Below the pieces are notes generated by a model. The model worked only from the letters and a program-made list of their open reading frames with translations. It made no database searches and had not been told where the DNA came from. Shown one piece after another: positions 17,370 to 26,371 of a stretch of DNA of 39,816 nt. The stretch is from the NCBI GenBank assembly GCA_903931945.1, contig CAIZEI010000128.1, positions 1 to 39,816 on the forward strand. Direction: 5' to 3'. This stretch comes from an uncultured Hyphomicrobiales bacterium (GTDB lineage: Bacteria; Pseudomonadota; Alphaproteobacteria; Rhizobiales; Beijerinckiaceae). The first letter of the stretch is position 1, and each line of letters starts with the position of its first letter. Position numbers and translations under genes: made by a program.

Positions 17370-18398
17370 CTATTTCGCGCCTGGCATTAAATAGACCTTG
17401 CGCACTTTCTCGATGAGCTCGGGCGGCAGATCGCCAAGCTCGCCGACGACCTTCTGCAATTCAGCGCCACCCATGGAAATGATCTCGATGCGCGACGCGT
17501 TAAAATCCGAGATGAATTCCGGATCGTTGATTGTCGCGTCAAAGGCCGCACGCAGGGCTTCAACACGCGCAGGCGGAACACCCGGCGATGTCAATACGGA
17601 TTTGCCGACATCGGCGGCGGCGACGACCGCGCGCAGGATACGCCGGTCTTCATCCGATTTGCCAAGATCGATCGCCAACGGCACATCCGGCAGATCGGGG
17701 TGTTTGGCCAATGCATACTGAACGAGAATATTGATCTGCTTGTTCTGCACCCAGTCGGGGTGCTGCGAGGTCACCTGCTCCCAGGCCGTTGAATGCGCTT
17801 CCGCCTCGCCCCGCTCCATTGCCAGCAAAGCCTCATTCGATCCAACATAACCCATGATCAGTTTGAACTTCGTACCGACAAGATTATTCAGCACGTTTGG
17901 ATAGATTGCAGTCGTCGATCCCGCGCCGGTGGCGGCGAGTGTCACAACATTCGCCATGGCGTCGGCGATGGTCCTGATTTTTGATGTCGCCATCGTGATT
18001 GTGACGCCGACGGATGTCGTCTCGCGACCGATCCAGTTGAATTTTGCGGCGGAATATCTGACGCCCTCCGTGCCGAGACGTTCGTCAATTGGCAGCGTCG
18101 GCGCCAGCAAGCCCAGCGTCGTTCCGTCCTTTGGCGCGACGTTGTAGATGTAATTGGCAGCGACAAAGCTGCCCCCGCCCGGCATATTGCGCGTGACAAC
18201 AGTTGGATCTCCCGGCAGATGTTTGCCGATATTGCGCGCAAGCGCCCGCGCCGCAATATCGTTCGACGAACCTGCAGCATACCCCACAATCATCTCGACA
18301 GTTTTGCCTTTATAAAATGCGGCGACATCGGCTTGCGCAAAAGCCGCAACCGGCGGCACGGCGGTCCAAAGCAGCGTGGCGACAGCAAAAACTCTCAT
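17370..18398 (-). CDS. TctC/Bug-family periplasmic solute-binding protein
   Basis: The 342-residue product starts with a signal peptide (MRVFAVATLLWTAVPP, cleaved near AFAQA). It then shows the family pattern: FYKGKTVEMIVGYAAGSSND, DPTVVTRNMPGGGS and YIYNVAPKDGTTLG. Bug proteins are the binding components of tripartite tricarboxylate transporters and bind small carboxylates or aromatics. The ATG at 18398 is preceded by AGAGACG; the 61 upstream codons of open frame extend into the intergenic region and are rejected. No TctA or TctB membrane gene is in the window, so it is an orphan receptor. It heads the leftward gene series and is divergent from the UbiD operon. Confidence 0.88.
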   Translation of the reverse strand: MRVFAVATLLWTAVPPVAAFAQADVAAFYKGKTVEMIVGYAAGSSNDIAARALARNIGKHLPGDPTVVTRNMPGGGSFVAANYIYNVAPKDGTTLGLLAPTLPIDERLGTEGVRYSAAKFNWIGRETTSVGVTITMATSKIRTIADAMANVVTLAATGAGSTTAIYPNVLNNLVGTKFKLIMGYVGSNEALLAMERGEAEAHSTAWEQVTSQHPDWVQNKQINILVQYALAKHPDLPDVPLAIDLGKSDEDRRILRAVVAAADVGKSVLTSPGVPPARVEALRAAFDATINDPEFISDFNASRIEIISMGGAELQKVVGELGDLPPELIEKVRKVYLMPGAK

Positions 18399-18462
18399 CA
18401 ATTCGTCTCTTTGTGAAAAAAGCAGCCCGCTTTTCCTGCGAGAACGCCCCGCTTTTAGTGGC

Positions 18463-18498
18463 CCGGCGCGCGGCGGGCAAGCCTTGATCGCGCGCCGG
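18463..18498. repeat. 10-bp perfect inverted repeat between divergent promoters
   Basis: CCGGCGCGCG (18463-18472) and CGCGCGCCGG (18489-18498) are exact reverse complements separated by 16 bases. The repeat sits in the 181-base gap between the TctC-type gene (start 18398) and the UbiD gene (start 18580), a usual place for a shared operator. It could also be a chance product of GC-rich sequence or a hairpin in the UbiD leader. Confidence 0.4.
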
Positions 18499-18579
18499 TT
18501 GCGAAACCACCCGAAGCGGCCTAAGCAACCGCAAATCGCGCAAACCGGCGCCCTTGCCGGTCGAACTGAAGGCCTCACC

Positions 18580-20208
18580 ATGGATGACAGAGTGGCGCAA
18601 CGCGCGCCCGCCGACTTTCACGAACAGATGCGTTTGCTGGAAGAGCGCGGGCTTTTGACCCGCATCGACCGCCCGATCTGCAAGGATACCGAACTGCATC
18701 CGTTGATGCGGTGGCAATTCACCGGCGGCCTGCCCGACAGCGCCCGGCGCGCGTTCATGTTTACCAATGTGCACGGCGCGGATGGACGCAAATTCGACAT
18801 GCCCGTCGTTGTCGGGGCGCTCGCCGCTTCGCCGGAAATTTATTCGACCGGCATGGGCGTTCCCGTCGAAGCGATCGGCGACGTGTGGACACGCGGAATC
18901 GATCATCCCATCGCCCCGATTTTAATCGACAATCCCCCATGCCAGGAAGTCGTGATCCGCGGCGAGGCGCTGGAAACGTCCGAACACGGCCTCGCCTCTT
19001 TGCCTGTGCCAGTTTCAACGCCCGGGTTCGATGCGGCGCCCTATCTCACGGCAACGCTCTGCGTAACGGTTGATCCGGAAACCGGCGTGCGTAACATGGG
19101 CACATATCGCGCCGGTTTGAAGGCGCATAATCGGCTCGGCGTGCGCATGGCGAGCCGCCTTTCAGGCGCAGGCGGCTATCAGCATTGGCTGAAATACAAG
19201 GCGCTCGGGAAACAGATGCCTTGTGCGATCATTGTCGGATGCACGCCCGCAGTCATGTTCACCGGACCGCAAAAGTTGCGTATCGACGAAGATGAGATGG
19301 CAGTTGCCGGCGGACTTGCGGGCAAGCCGATGCGCGTGTGCAAGGCGCTGACGGTCGATCTTGAAATCCCGGCCGATGCAGAAATCGTTATCGAAGGCCT
19401 GATCGACACTGATATGCTTGAGCCTGAAGGCCCGTTCGGCGAAAGCCATGGCCATGTTGCGCTTGAGGGCTTCAACATGTCGATGCATGTGACCGCCATC
19501 ACACGAAGGCGCGATGCTGTCTTTGTGTCTATCGTCAGTCAGGTGACGCCGAGCGAATCCAGCGTGATGAAAAAAGTGGCCTATGAGCCGCTGTTTCTCA
19601 ACCATCTTCGCAAGGATCTCAACGTCAAGGGCATTGTGCGGGTTGTCATGCATGAGCCCTTGTCGAACCTGCGCCCGGTGATTTTTCTGGTGTTCAAGCA
19701 GGGCGCGCCGCAGACCGAGGTCTGGCGCGGTTTGCAGGGCGCATCGAGCCTGCAGGCGCAATGCGGGAAAATTTGCGTCGCGGTGTCCGAAGACGTCGAT
19801 CCCAACAATACCGATGCGGTGTTCTGGTCGATGGCCTATCGCTCCAATCCCGTTGAAGATGTGCTCGTCGTCCCCAACCGCGCCGGTGGCCATGGACCCA
19901 AAGGCGCGGCCAATTCAACGCTGCTGATCGACGCGACGTCGAAGACGCCTATGCCGCCGCTCGCTTTGCCAACCAAACCCTACATGGAGCGCGCCAAAGC
20001 GATCTGGGAGGAACTTGGGCTTCCCCCCATCTCGCCCCAGCCCCCGTGGCATGGCTATGAACTGGGCGAATGGGGCGAACTCTGGCAGCAATTCGCGGAC
20101 CGCGCCGTCGCTGGTCAGTGGCTCGAAAATGGCGTCAATACCTGGGGTCGGCGAATGCCCGATTTGATCCCCGAAACGCCCGTTCGCAAGGTCGGGAAAG
20201 TAAAATGA
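18580..20208 (+). CDS. UbiD-family prenylated-FMN (de)carboxylase
   Basis: The 542-residue protein belongs to the UbiD family, which uses prenylated FMN and a metal to add or remove carboxyl groups on aromatic or unsaturated acids. Visible motifs are RNMGTYRAGLKAHNRLGVRM (cofactor and arginine region), GGYQHWLKYKALGK, and EPEGPFGES with the two glutamates E283 and E288 five residues apart as in the E-R-E catalytic network. The start is the ATG at 18580; an open frame upstream overlaps the divergent gene and is rejected. Its stop overlaps the next ATG (ATGA at 20205-20208), so translation is coupled to a molybdenum hydroxylase subunit. No UbiX prenyltransferase is in the window; it would have to be elsewhere. 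The substrate is unknown. Confidence 0.92.
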   Translation: MDDRVAQRAPADFHEQMRLLEERGLLTRIDRPICKDTELHPLMRWQFTGGLPDSARRAFMFTNVHGADGRKFDMPVVVGALAASPEIYSTGMGVPVEAIGDVWTRGIDHPIAPILIDNPPCQEVVIRGEALETSEHGLASLPVPVSTPGFDAAPYLTATLCVTVDPETGVRNMGTYRAGLKAHNRLGVRMASRLSGAGGYQHWLKYKALGKQMPCAIIVGCTPAVMFTGPQKLRIDEDEMAVAGGLAGKPMRVCKALTVDLEIPADAEIVIEGLIDTDMLEPEGPFGESHGHVALEGFNMSMHVTAITRRRDAVFVSIVSQVTPSESSVMKKVAYEPLFLNHLRKDLNVKGIVRVVMHEPLSNLRPVIFLVFKQGAPQTEVWRGLQGASSLQAQCGKICVAVSEDVDPNNTDAVFWSMAYRSNPVEDVLVVPNRAGGHGPKGAANSTLLIDATSKTPMPPLALPTKPYMERAKAIWEELGLPPISPQPPWHGYELGEWGELWQQFADRAVAGQWLENGVNTWGRRMPDLIPETPVRKVGKVK

Positions 20209-22577
20209 GGCCCATTGAAAGCGTTCTGCTGAAAGCAATCGGCAAGCCCGTCCGCCGCAAGGAGGATGAACGCCTTGTGACGGGCAATGGCCGGTTTACT
20301 GACGATTTTGCCCTGCCCGGACAGACTCATGCCGTCATGGTGCGCTCTCCGCACCCGCACGCGCGTATTCGCAGTGTCGATAAATCAGTTGCGCTCAAAA
20401 TGCCCGGTGTGCTCGGCGTCTTCGACGGACGCGATGTGCTGGCGGACGGGATGAAGCCGATCCCGCACGATCCCCTGCCGAAAACAAAATTCGACATGAA
20501 ACTTCATGCGCCTGGCGCCGCCTCGCCGGTGTTCATTGGGCCCCATTATCCGCTTCCCGCCGACAAGGCGCGCCATGTAGGCGAGGCCGTCGCGATGGTC
20601 GTCGCCGAAACGCTTGCGCAAGCGATGGATGCGGCTGAGGCTGTCGCGATTGACTACGAAATCCTGCCGTTTGTTCTCAACTCCCGCGAAGCCGAAAAGG
20701 CCGGCGCGCCAGCGGTCTGGGATGAGTTGCCCGGCAATCTGTGTGTCGAAACGTACTTCGGCGACCGCGATGCGACCGACAAGGGATTCGCCGCCGCCGA
20801 TCATGTCGTCGAATATGAATTCCACATCGACCGCGTGACGGGGGTCCCGCTGGAGCCCCGTTCGGCGCTGGCCCATTTTGACCCGGCGACCGGCCGCACG
20901 ACGCTTTATGCAGGCAGCGGCGGCGCCGTGCGGCAAAAAGCCGAAATCGCTGCTGTGCTTGGCGTCGAGCCGAAGAACCTGCGCGTCTTATCCTTCGATG
21001 TCGGCGGCAATTTTGGAACGCGCAACCGCACCTATGTCGAATTTCCGCTGGTTGCCTGGGTTTCGAAAAAGATCGGTCGTCCGGTCAAATTCACAGCCAC
21101 GCGGTCAGAGGCTTTTGTCAGCGATTACCAGGGCCGCGATCTCGTCTCAAAGGTATCGCTGGCCATTCGCAAGGACGGACGCTTTCTGGCGATGCGCGCT
21201 GTCAATCTCAGCAATATGGGCGCGCGCGCGGTCTCCTTCTCGCCGCTGGGCAAGGGCTCGGGCCTGATTACCGGCTCCTACGACATAGCCGCCGCGACGC
21301 TGTGCGCCCGCGCCGTTTACACCAACACCACGCCAACGCAGGCCTATCGCAGTTCAGGCCGCCCGGAAGTCAATTTCGCCCTCGAACGTCTGATCGATAT
21401 GGCGTCTGAAAAGCTCGGCTTTGACCGCGTGGAATTGCGCCGCATGAACCTCGTTTCACCTGGCGCCATGCCCTACAAGAACGGCGTTGGCGCGGTCTAT
21501 GACAGCGGGACGTATGAGATCAATCTCGATTGGTCGATGCGGCTCAGCGAGTGGGACGGCATCGCAGCGCGGCGCGCCGAAGCAAAATCGCGCGGCAAGC
21601 TCTATGGCGTCGGCCTTGCCAATTATGTTGAATCGTCTATCGGAACGCCCAAGGAGCGCGCCGAAATCAGGATCAAACCCGAGGGTCGGATAGAGGTGGT
21701 CATTGGCACGCAGCCAAGCGGCCAGGGCCACGAGACCAGCTTTGCGCAGGTCGCCGCCGATCTTCTGGGGGCGCCGGTCGAGCAAGTCCGCATTATCATT
21801 GGCGATACGGATATTGTCAGCGTTGGCGGAGGGTCGCATTCCGGTCGTTCCATGCGCCATGCAGGCACAGTGATTGCGCTGGCCTGCGAAGATATGATTG
21901 CGCGCGGCCAGAAAATCGCCGCGATCCATTTCGGCGTAGCTGAGGACCGCGTGCAATTCGATAATGCGCGGTTCGTTGTCGACAACACCAATCTGGCGAT
22001 CGATTTTCTCGATCTCGCCAGCCAGATTCCCGGCATGGATTTGCAGGGTGAACTGGCGAGCGGCCTCTGCGTCATCCGCGACAATGAAATGCATGATCCC
22101 GTATTTCCCAATGGAACCGCAATCTGCGAGGTCGAGATCGACGAAGAGACCTGCCAGATGCAGGTCGTTCGTTATTCGACCATCGACGATGTCGGCCGTT
22201 GCATCAATCCGATGATCGTGCATGGCCAGACCCATGGCGGCATCGTGCAAGGCTTGGGACAGGCTATTTTCGAATTGTGCCATCTCGATCAATCCAGCGG
22301 ACAACCGTTGGCCGGTTCATTCATGGATTACGGAATGCCGCGGGCAAGCGACATGCCATCGTTCCGCGCCGAAATTGCCGAAGTGCTTTCGCCCACCAAT
22401 CCGCTCGGCGTGAAAGCGGGCGGCGAAGGCGGCACGACGCCCGCGCTTTCGACTCTGGTTTCCGCCGTCGTTGACGCATTGAAGCCCTATGGCGTCAACC
22501 ATATTGACATGCCTGTGACGCCTTTGGCCATTTTCAAATGTCTGCGCGCGGCGCAAGGAAAAGGACATCGCATATGA
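20205..22577 (+). CDS. Orphan xanthine-dehydrogenase-type molybdopterin large subunit
   Basis: The 790-residue protein has the full layout of cytoplasmic CoxL/XdhB-like large subunits: GKPVRRKEDERLVTGNGRFT at the N-terminus, then two molybdopterin-binding domains. The active-site loop reads AYRSSGRPE at 380-388, unlike the AYxCSFR loop of true CO dehydrogenase. The C-terminal base is in GVKAGGEGGTTPA (E741). It has no Tat or Sec signal, in contrast to the IorB-type enzyme at 6515. It overlaps ubiD by ATGA and the next gene by ATGA. No 2Fe-2S or FAD partner is adjacent, so these must come from elsewhere or be dispensable. It probably hydroxylates or oxidises the same substrate family the UbiD enzyme acts on. 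Confidence 0.9.
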   Translation: MRPIESVLLKAIGKPVRRKEDERLVTGNGRFTDDFALPGQTHAVMVRSPHPHARIRSVDKSVALKMPGVLGVFDGRDVLADGMKPIPHDPLPKTKFDMKLHAPGAASPVFIGPHYPLPADKARHVGEAVAMVVAETLAQAMDAAEAVAIDYEILPFVLNSREAEKAGAPAVWDELPGNLCVETYFGDRDATDKGFAAADHVVEYEFHIDRVTGVPLEPRSALAHFDPATGRTTLYAGSGGAVRQKAEIAAVLGVEPKNLRVLSFDVGGNFGTRNRTYVEFPLVAWVSKKIGRPVKFTATRSEAFVSDYQGRDLVSKVSLAIRKDGRFLAMRAVNLSNMGARAVSFSPLGKGSGLITGSYDIAAATLCARAVYTNTTPTQAYRSSGRPEVNFALERLIDMASEKLGFDRVELRRMNLVSPGAMPYKNGVGAVYDSGTYEINLDWSMRLSEWDGIAARRAEAKSRGKLYGVGLANYVESSIGTPKERAEIRIKPEGRIEVVIGTQPSGQGHETSFAQVAADLLGAPVEQVRIIIGDTDIVSVGGGSHSGRSMRHAGTVIALACEDMIARGQKIAAIHFGVAEDRVQFDNARFVVDNTNLAIDFLDLASQIPGMDLQGELASGLCVIRDNEMHDPVFPNGTAICEVEIDEETCQMQVVRYSTIDDVGRCINPMIVHGQTHGGIVQGLGQAIFELCHLDQSSGQPLAGSFMDYGMPRASDMPSFRAEIAEVLSPTNPLGVKAGGEGGTTPALSTLVSAVVDALKPYGVNHIDMPVTPLAIFKCLRAAQGKGHRI

Positions 22578-23521
22578 CCGCAACCGTCAAACTCATCGCC
22601 TTTCCTGGCGCGCCCAATTTGCCAATTTTCGTCGCGCAGGAAAAAGGCTGGTTCGCCCGGCATGGCGTGGCGCTCGACATGAAGCTGACGCCAAACTCCG
22701 CCTGGCAGGCCGAGGCGCTTGCGAAAGGCGAATTCGACATTGCCGGCACAGCCTTTGACAATGTTGTCGCCTATACCGAGGGCCAGGGCGCGGTCGCGTT
22801 TGACACGCCTCCTGACTTCTTTGCGTTTCTCGGCGCAACGCAGATCGAACTTGCCATTGTCGCCCGACCTGAATTCAAAGGCGTCGCCGACCTTGCTGGC
22901 CAAAATCTCGCGCTCGATGCGCCGGGAACCGGCTTTGCTTTTGTGTTTTATCACATGCTGGAAAAGGGCGGCGTGAAACCCGGCCAATACGAACGCGCGG
23001 CTGTCGGCGCAACGCCTGTGCGCTGGGAATCCGTGCGCGATGGCAAACACGCTGCGACCATGACTATCGAACCCTTCACATCGATTGGCAAGGCGCAGGG
23101 TTTCAACATACTGGCGCGGAGCACTGAAACGCTCGCTGATTATCAGGGCGGCGTATTCGCATCGCGGCGTTCCTGGGCCGCTCAAAACAAAGCTGCGCTC
23201 AAAGGCTTCATCAAAGCCTATGTGGAAGGTCTTGCGTGGACGCTCGATCCAGCCAACCGCGAGGACGCCGCGCAAATCCTGTTGCGTCATATGCCTGACA
23301 TCAAGCCCGGCGTTGTGGGTTCGGTCATGGCGAGCCTGTTATCGCCGGCGTCCGGCCTGACGCCCGAGGGCGCCGTGACGATCCCCGGCATCCGCGCTGT
23401 GCTCGATTTGCGGACGCGTTATGGCAAGCCGGGCCCAGCGCTGAACGATCCGCACAAATATATCGATCTTGAATACTACAATGAAGCGCTGGCGGAACTG
23501 GCGTCAACGCCGCGATCATAA
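22574..23521 (+). CDS. NMT1/SsuA-like substrate-binding-fold protein without signal peptide
   Basis: The 315-residue protein has the NMT1/THI5 / SsuA periplasmic-binding fold: NLPIFVAQEKGWFARHGV, then KGEFDIAGTAFDNVVAYTEG and DLAGQNLALDAPGTGFAFVF. Normal ABC receptors of this class have a signal peptide; here the fold begins directly at residue 5 (VKLIAFPGAPN). The ATG at 22574 overlaps the stop of the molybdopterin gene as ATGA, which fixes the start and leaves no room for a leader. No ABC permease or ATPase follows. It may be a cytoplasmic binding or enzymatic member of the fold (yeast THI5 is a soluble enzyme), or it may have lost export. It ends overlapping the convergent DHA2 gene by six bases. 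Confidence 0.85.
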   Translation: MTATVKLIAFPGAPNLPIFVAQEKGWFARHGVALDMKLTPNSAWQAEALAKGEFDIAGTAFDNVVAYTEGQGAVAFDTPPDFFAFLGATQIELAIVARPEFKGVADLAGQNLALDAPGTGFAFVFYHMLEKGGVKPGQYERAAVGATPVRWESVRDGKHAATMTIEPFTSIGKAQGFNILARSTETLADYQGGVFASRRSWAAQNKAALKGFIKAYVEGLAWTLDPANREDAAQILLRHMPDIKPGVVGSVMASLLSPASGLTPEGAVTIPGIRAVLDLRTRYGKPGPALNDPHKYIDLEYYNEALAELASTPRS

Positions 23522-25018
23522 CCGCCCGCTGTTGGCGCGCAACGGGCGCTCCTGAATCAGGAAGAGGGCAAAAACACCCGCAAGCGCCAGACAGGCTGCG
23601 AGCACAAATGTCATCGAAAAGGCATGGTCGCGCACAGACTGAAAAGCTTGCGCCTGCGTTGCGTTGAACAATCCATCCATATCCCGGCGCAAAAGGCCCA
23701 CGCCGGCATTTGCGCCAAGTTCCTCATTGCCTGGAACGAGCGCTGCGCCTGCCCCCAGGCGACCGATCAGGAATGTTGTAAAAACCGCGACGCCAAAAGC
23801 GCCCGCCAGAGAGCGGAAAAATGTCATGCCCGAAACGCCGGCGCCAATATCCCTGATCTCAAGACCATTGGGCACAATCACCAGCATTGGATTGATTTGA
23901 CACCCAAGCCCGGCGCCCAGACCGCCGATGCAGGCAATGTCGAAACTCAACGACTGCCCCAAGCCCCTCCAGGCGAGCAGCAGGCATATCGAAGCGGTGA
24001 CAACGCCCGCGCCAATCGGGTAAATTCTGGCGCGACCGGTTCTCGAAATTGCAGACCCCACAAAAAAACTGCCGATCGCCATGCCCGCTGTCAATGCGAT
24101 CAAACGTGGCCCGGCCTCGTCGGCGGGCCATTTCAGGACCGCTTGATAATAGAGTGGAATGATGATGATCATGGCGGTCATCACCATCGACGGCGCGACC
24201 AGCGCCGCATTGCCGATTGTATAGATGCGATTTGTGAAAAGCCGCATTGGCAACATGGGTTCTGCAACACGCAGTTCCCAGCGGATCAGCGCGAGGGTTG
24301 CAACCGCGCCAAACAGGATCGGCAGCCCCACTTGTGCATTGAACCAGCCGTTGGCCTCCTCGACGCGGCTGACGCCAATCATCAGCGGCGTGGCGGCGAG
24401 CAGAATCAGGAACGCGCCCATCCAGTCGATTTTATGAGGCCTTGCGGGAAGTTGCAGCTTGCGCAACTGCCAATCGATGACGCCGAACGCCAGCGCGCCC
24501 AGAGGAAGATTGATCCAGAACGCCCATTGCCAGGAGACATGCTCGGCGAAGAAGCCGCCGAGCACCGGCCCGAGCGCTGTCGAAACCAGAAAGGTCCCCG
24601 ACATATAACCCTGATATTTGCCGCGGTGGCGCGGGGGAATGATGTCGGCAATGACGATCTGGCTGATCGAGCGCAGGCCGCCGCCGCCAACTCCTTGCAA
24701 GGCGCGAGCGCCAATCAGCATCAACATCGTGCTGGCCAGCGCGCAAAGCGCCGAAGCCAGGACGAACAATGCAATGGACGCCAGCAGCACGCGGCGGCGA
24801 CCATAGACATCGCTCAGGCGTCCATAAATGGGCGTCGTCGCCGTCGATGTCACCAGATAGGCCGAGATGATCCAGGGCATGAGTTCCCAGCCCTTGAGGT
24901 CGCCAGCAATGGCCGGCAGACATGTCGCAACGATCGTCTGGTCGAGATTGGCGAGAAACAGCGACAGCATCAGCCCGAACATGACAGGCGCGACATTTTT
25001 GGGTTCGATGCTCGCCAC
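23516..25018 (-). CDS. DHA2-family (EmrB/QacA) MFS exporter
   Basis: The 500-residue protein has about fourteen hydrophobic segments, as in the DHA2 drug:proton antiporters. The start contains LANLDQTIVATCLPAIAGDL, the family's helix-1 signature. Motif A follows as GRLSDVYGRRRVLL, and ALQGVGGGGLRSISQIVIAD fits the mid-domain pattern. It probably exports a toxic substrate or intermediate. It lies 75 bases downstream of a hydroxychromene-carboxylate isomerase gene on the same strand and converges with the UbiD operon. Confidence 0.9.
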   Translation of the reverse strand: MASIEPKNVAPVMFGLMLSLFLANLDQTIVATCLPAIAGDLKGWELMPWIISAYLVTSTATTPIYGRLSDVYGRRRVLLASIALFVLASALCALASTMLMLIGARALQGVGGGGLRSISQIVIADIIPPRHRGKYQGYMSGTFLVSTALGPVLGGFFAEHVSWQWAFWINLPLGALAFGVIDWQLRKLQLPARPHKIDWMGAFLILLAATPLMIGVSRVEEANGWFNAQVGLPILFGAVATLALIRWELRVAEPMLPMRLFTNRIYTIGNAALVAPSMVMTAMIIIIPLYYQAVLKWPADEAGPRLIALTAGMAIGSFFVGSAISRTGRARIYPIGAGVVTASICLLLAWRGLGQSLSFDIACIGGLGAGLGCQINPMLVIVPNGLEIRDIGAGVSGMTFFRSLAGAFGVAVFTTFLIGRLGAGAALVPGNEELGANAGVGLLRRDMDGLFNATQAQAFQSVRDHAFSMTFVLAACLALAGVFALFLIQERPLRANSGRL

Positions 25019-25093
25019 GCGGTCTAAATCCCTGATGCTCGTTCAACAGACTGTTGCGCTGCATGACCAGCTTGCCGGCCCCGGGCGCCGACA

Positions 25094-25726
25094 TTAAGGC
25101 AAACGCGCAACGCCCGAAGCCCGGAAATGTCCATGTTCCAGCCAATGCTCCAGCATCCATAAATGATCGTTGCCAAAAAAGCTCTCGCCATCGGCAATGA
25201 AGAAAGGGGCGCCGAAGACGCCTTTTTCCACCGCCGCCGCAACGCAATCGTTCAGGGCGACCTTTGCGACTGGCGTCTGAAGGGCCTGGCCGAGTTCGCC
25301 GGCGTCAACGCCGAGTATCCCCGCTTCGGCGATGACAGCTGCAACCGGCGTGATGTCTTCGCCATGCAGCCACAGGCGTGCAAAAATCGCCTGCGCAAAG
25401 CGTTTGGCAAGCAAGGGATCGCGCGCCTTGATCCACAAAAACGCGCGGGCCGCCGCCAGCGAATTGACGCCAGACAGCTCATGTTTACGGATCGGAATAT
25501 CGAGCAGCGATGACAATCTTTCGAGATCGCGTTCGAGCCACGGCCCTTTCAGGGGCGTTTGCGGCAGCGGCTTCATGCCCATGATTTTAAGTACGGTCAC
25601 TCCGAGCAGAATGGGCCGCCAGTCCACAGCGCGGCCATGCTTTGCCGCGACGCGCTCGATTGCGATCGACCCCAGATAACCAAAGGGCGATATGAAATCG
25701 AAATAGAATTCGATAGGGTCTTTCAT
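25094..25726 (-). CDS. 2-hydroxychromene-2-carboxylate isomerase family protein (NahD-like)
   Basis: The 210-residue DsbA-fold protein matches glutathione-dependent 2-hydroxychromene-2-carboxylate isomerases. It opens IEFYFDFISPFGYLGSIA, with S13 in the position that activates glutathione in the kappa-GST/NahD group. RPILLGVTVLKIMG and a C-terminal FGAPFFIADGESFFGNDHL block follow, both typical. NahD works in naphthalene and other polycyclic aromatic degradation; homologues are widespread and many have no known substrate. It is divergent from a TMEM175-like gene (65-base gap) and upstream of a DHA2 exporter gene. No ring-hydroxylating dioxygenase is in the window. Confidence 0.88.
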   Translation of the reverse strand: MKDPIEFYFDFISPFGYLGSIAIERVAAKHGRAVDWRPILLGVTVLKIMGMKPLPQTPLKGPWLERDLERLSSLLDIPIRKHELSGVNSLAAARAFLWIKARDPLLAKRFAQAIFARLWLHGEDITPVAAVIAEAGILGVDAGELGQALQTPVAKVALNDCVAAAVEKGVFGAPFFIADGESFFGNDHLWMLEHWLEHGHFRASGVARLP

Positions 25727-25791
25727 AGGATGGGTTCCCGCATGATCGACCCTTAAGGCAGGCGGCCGATCACAGGCAAGTGGAGGCGAAT

Positions 25792-26370
<579 letters not shown>

Positions 26371-26371
26371 A

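Noticed and set aside
20205..22577. True aerobic CO dehydrogenase large subunit (CoxL form I)
   Set aside because: The active-site loop is AYRSSGRPE, not AYxCSFR, and coxM and coxS are absent.
23624..25027. Open frame of 467 codons antisense to the DHA2 exporter
   Set aside because: Its composition is typical of shadow coding (many Arg, Gln, His) and it has no recognisable motif.
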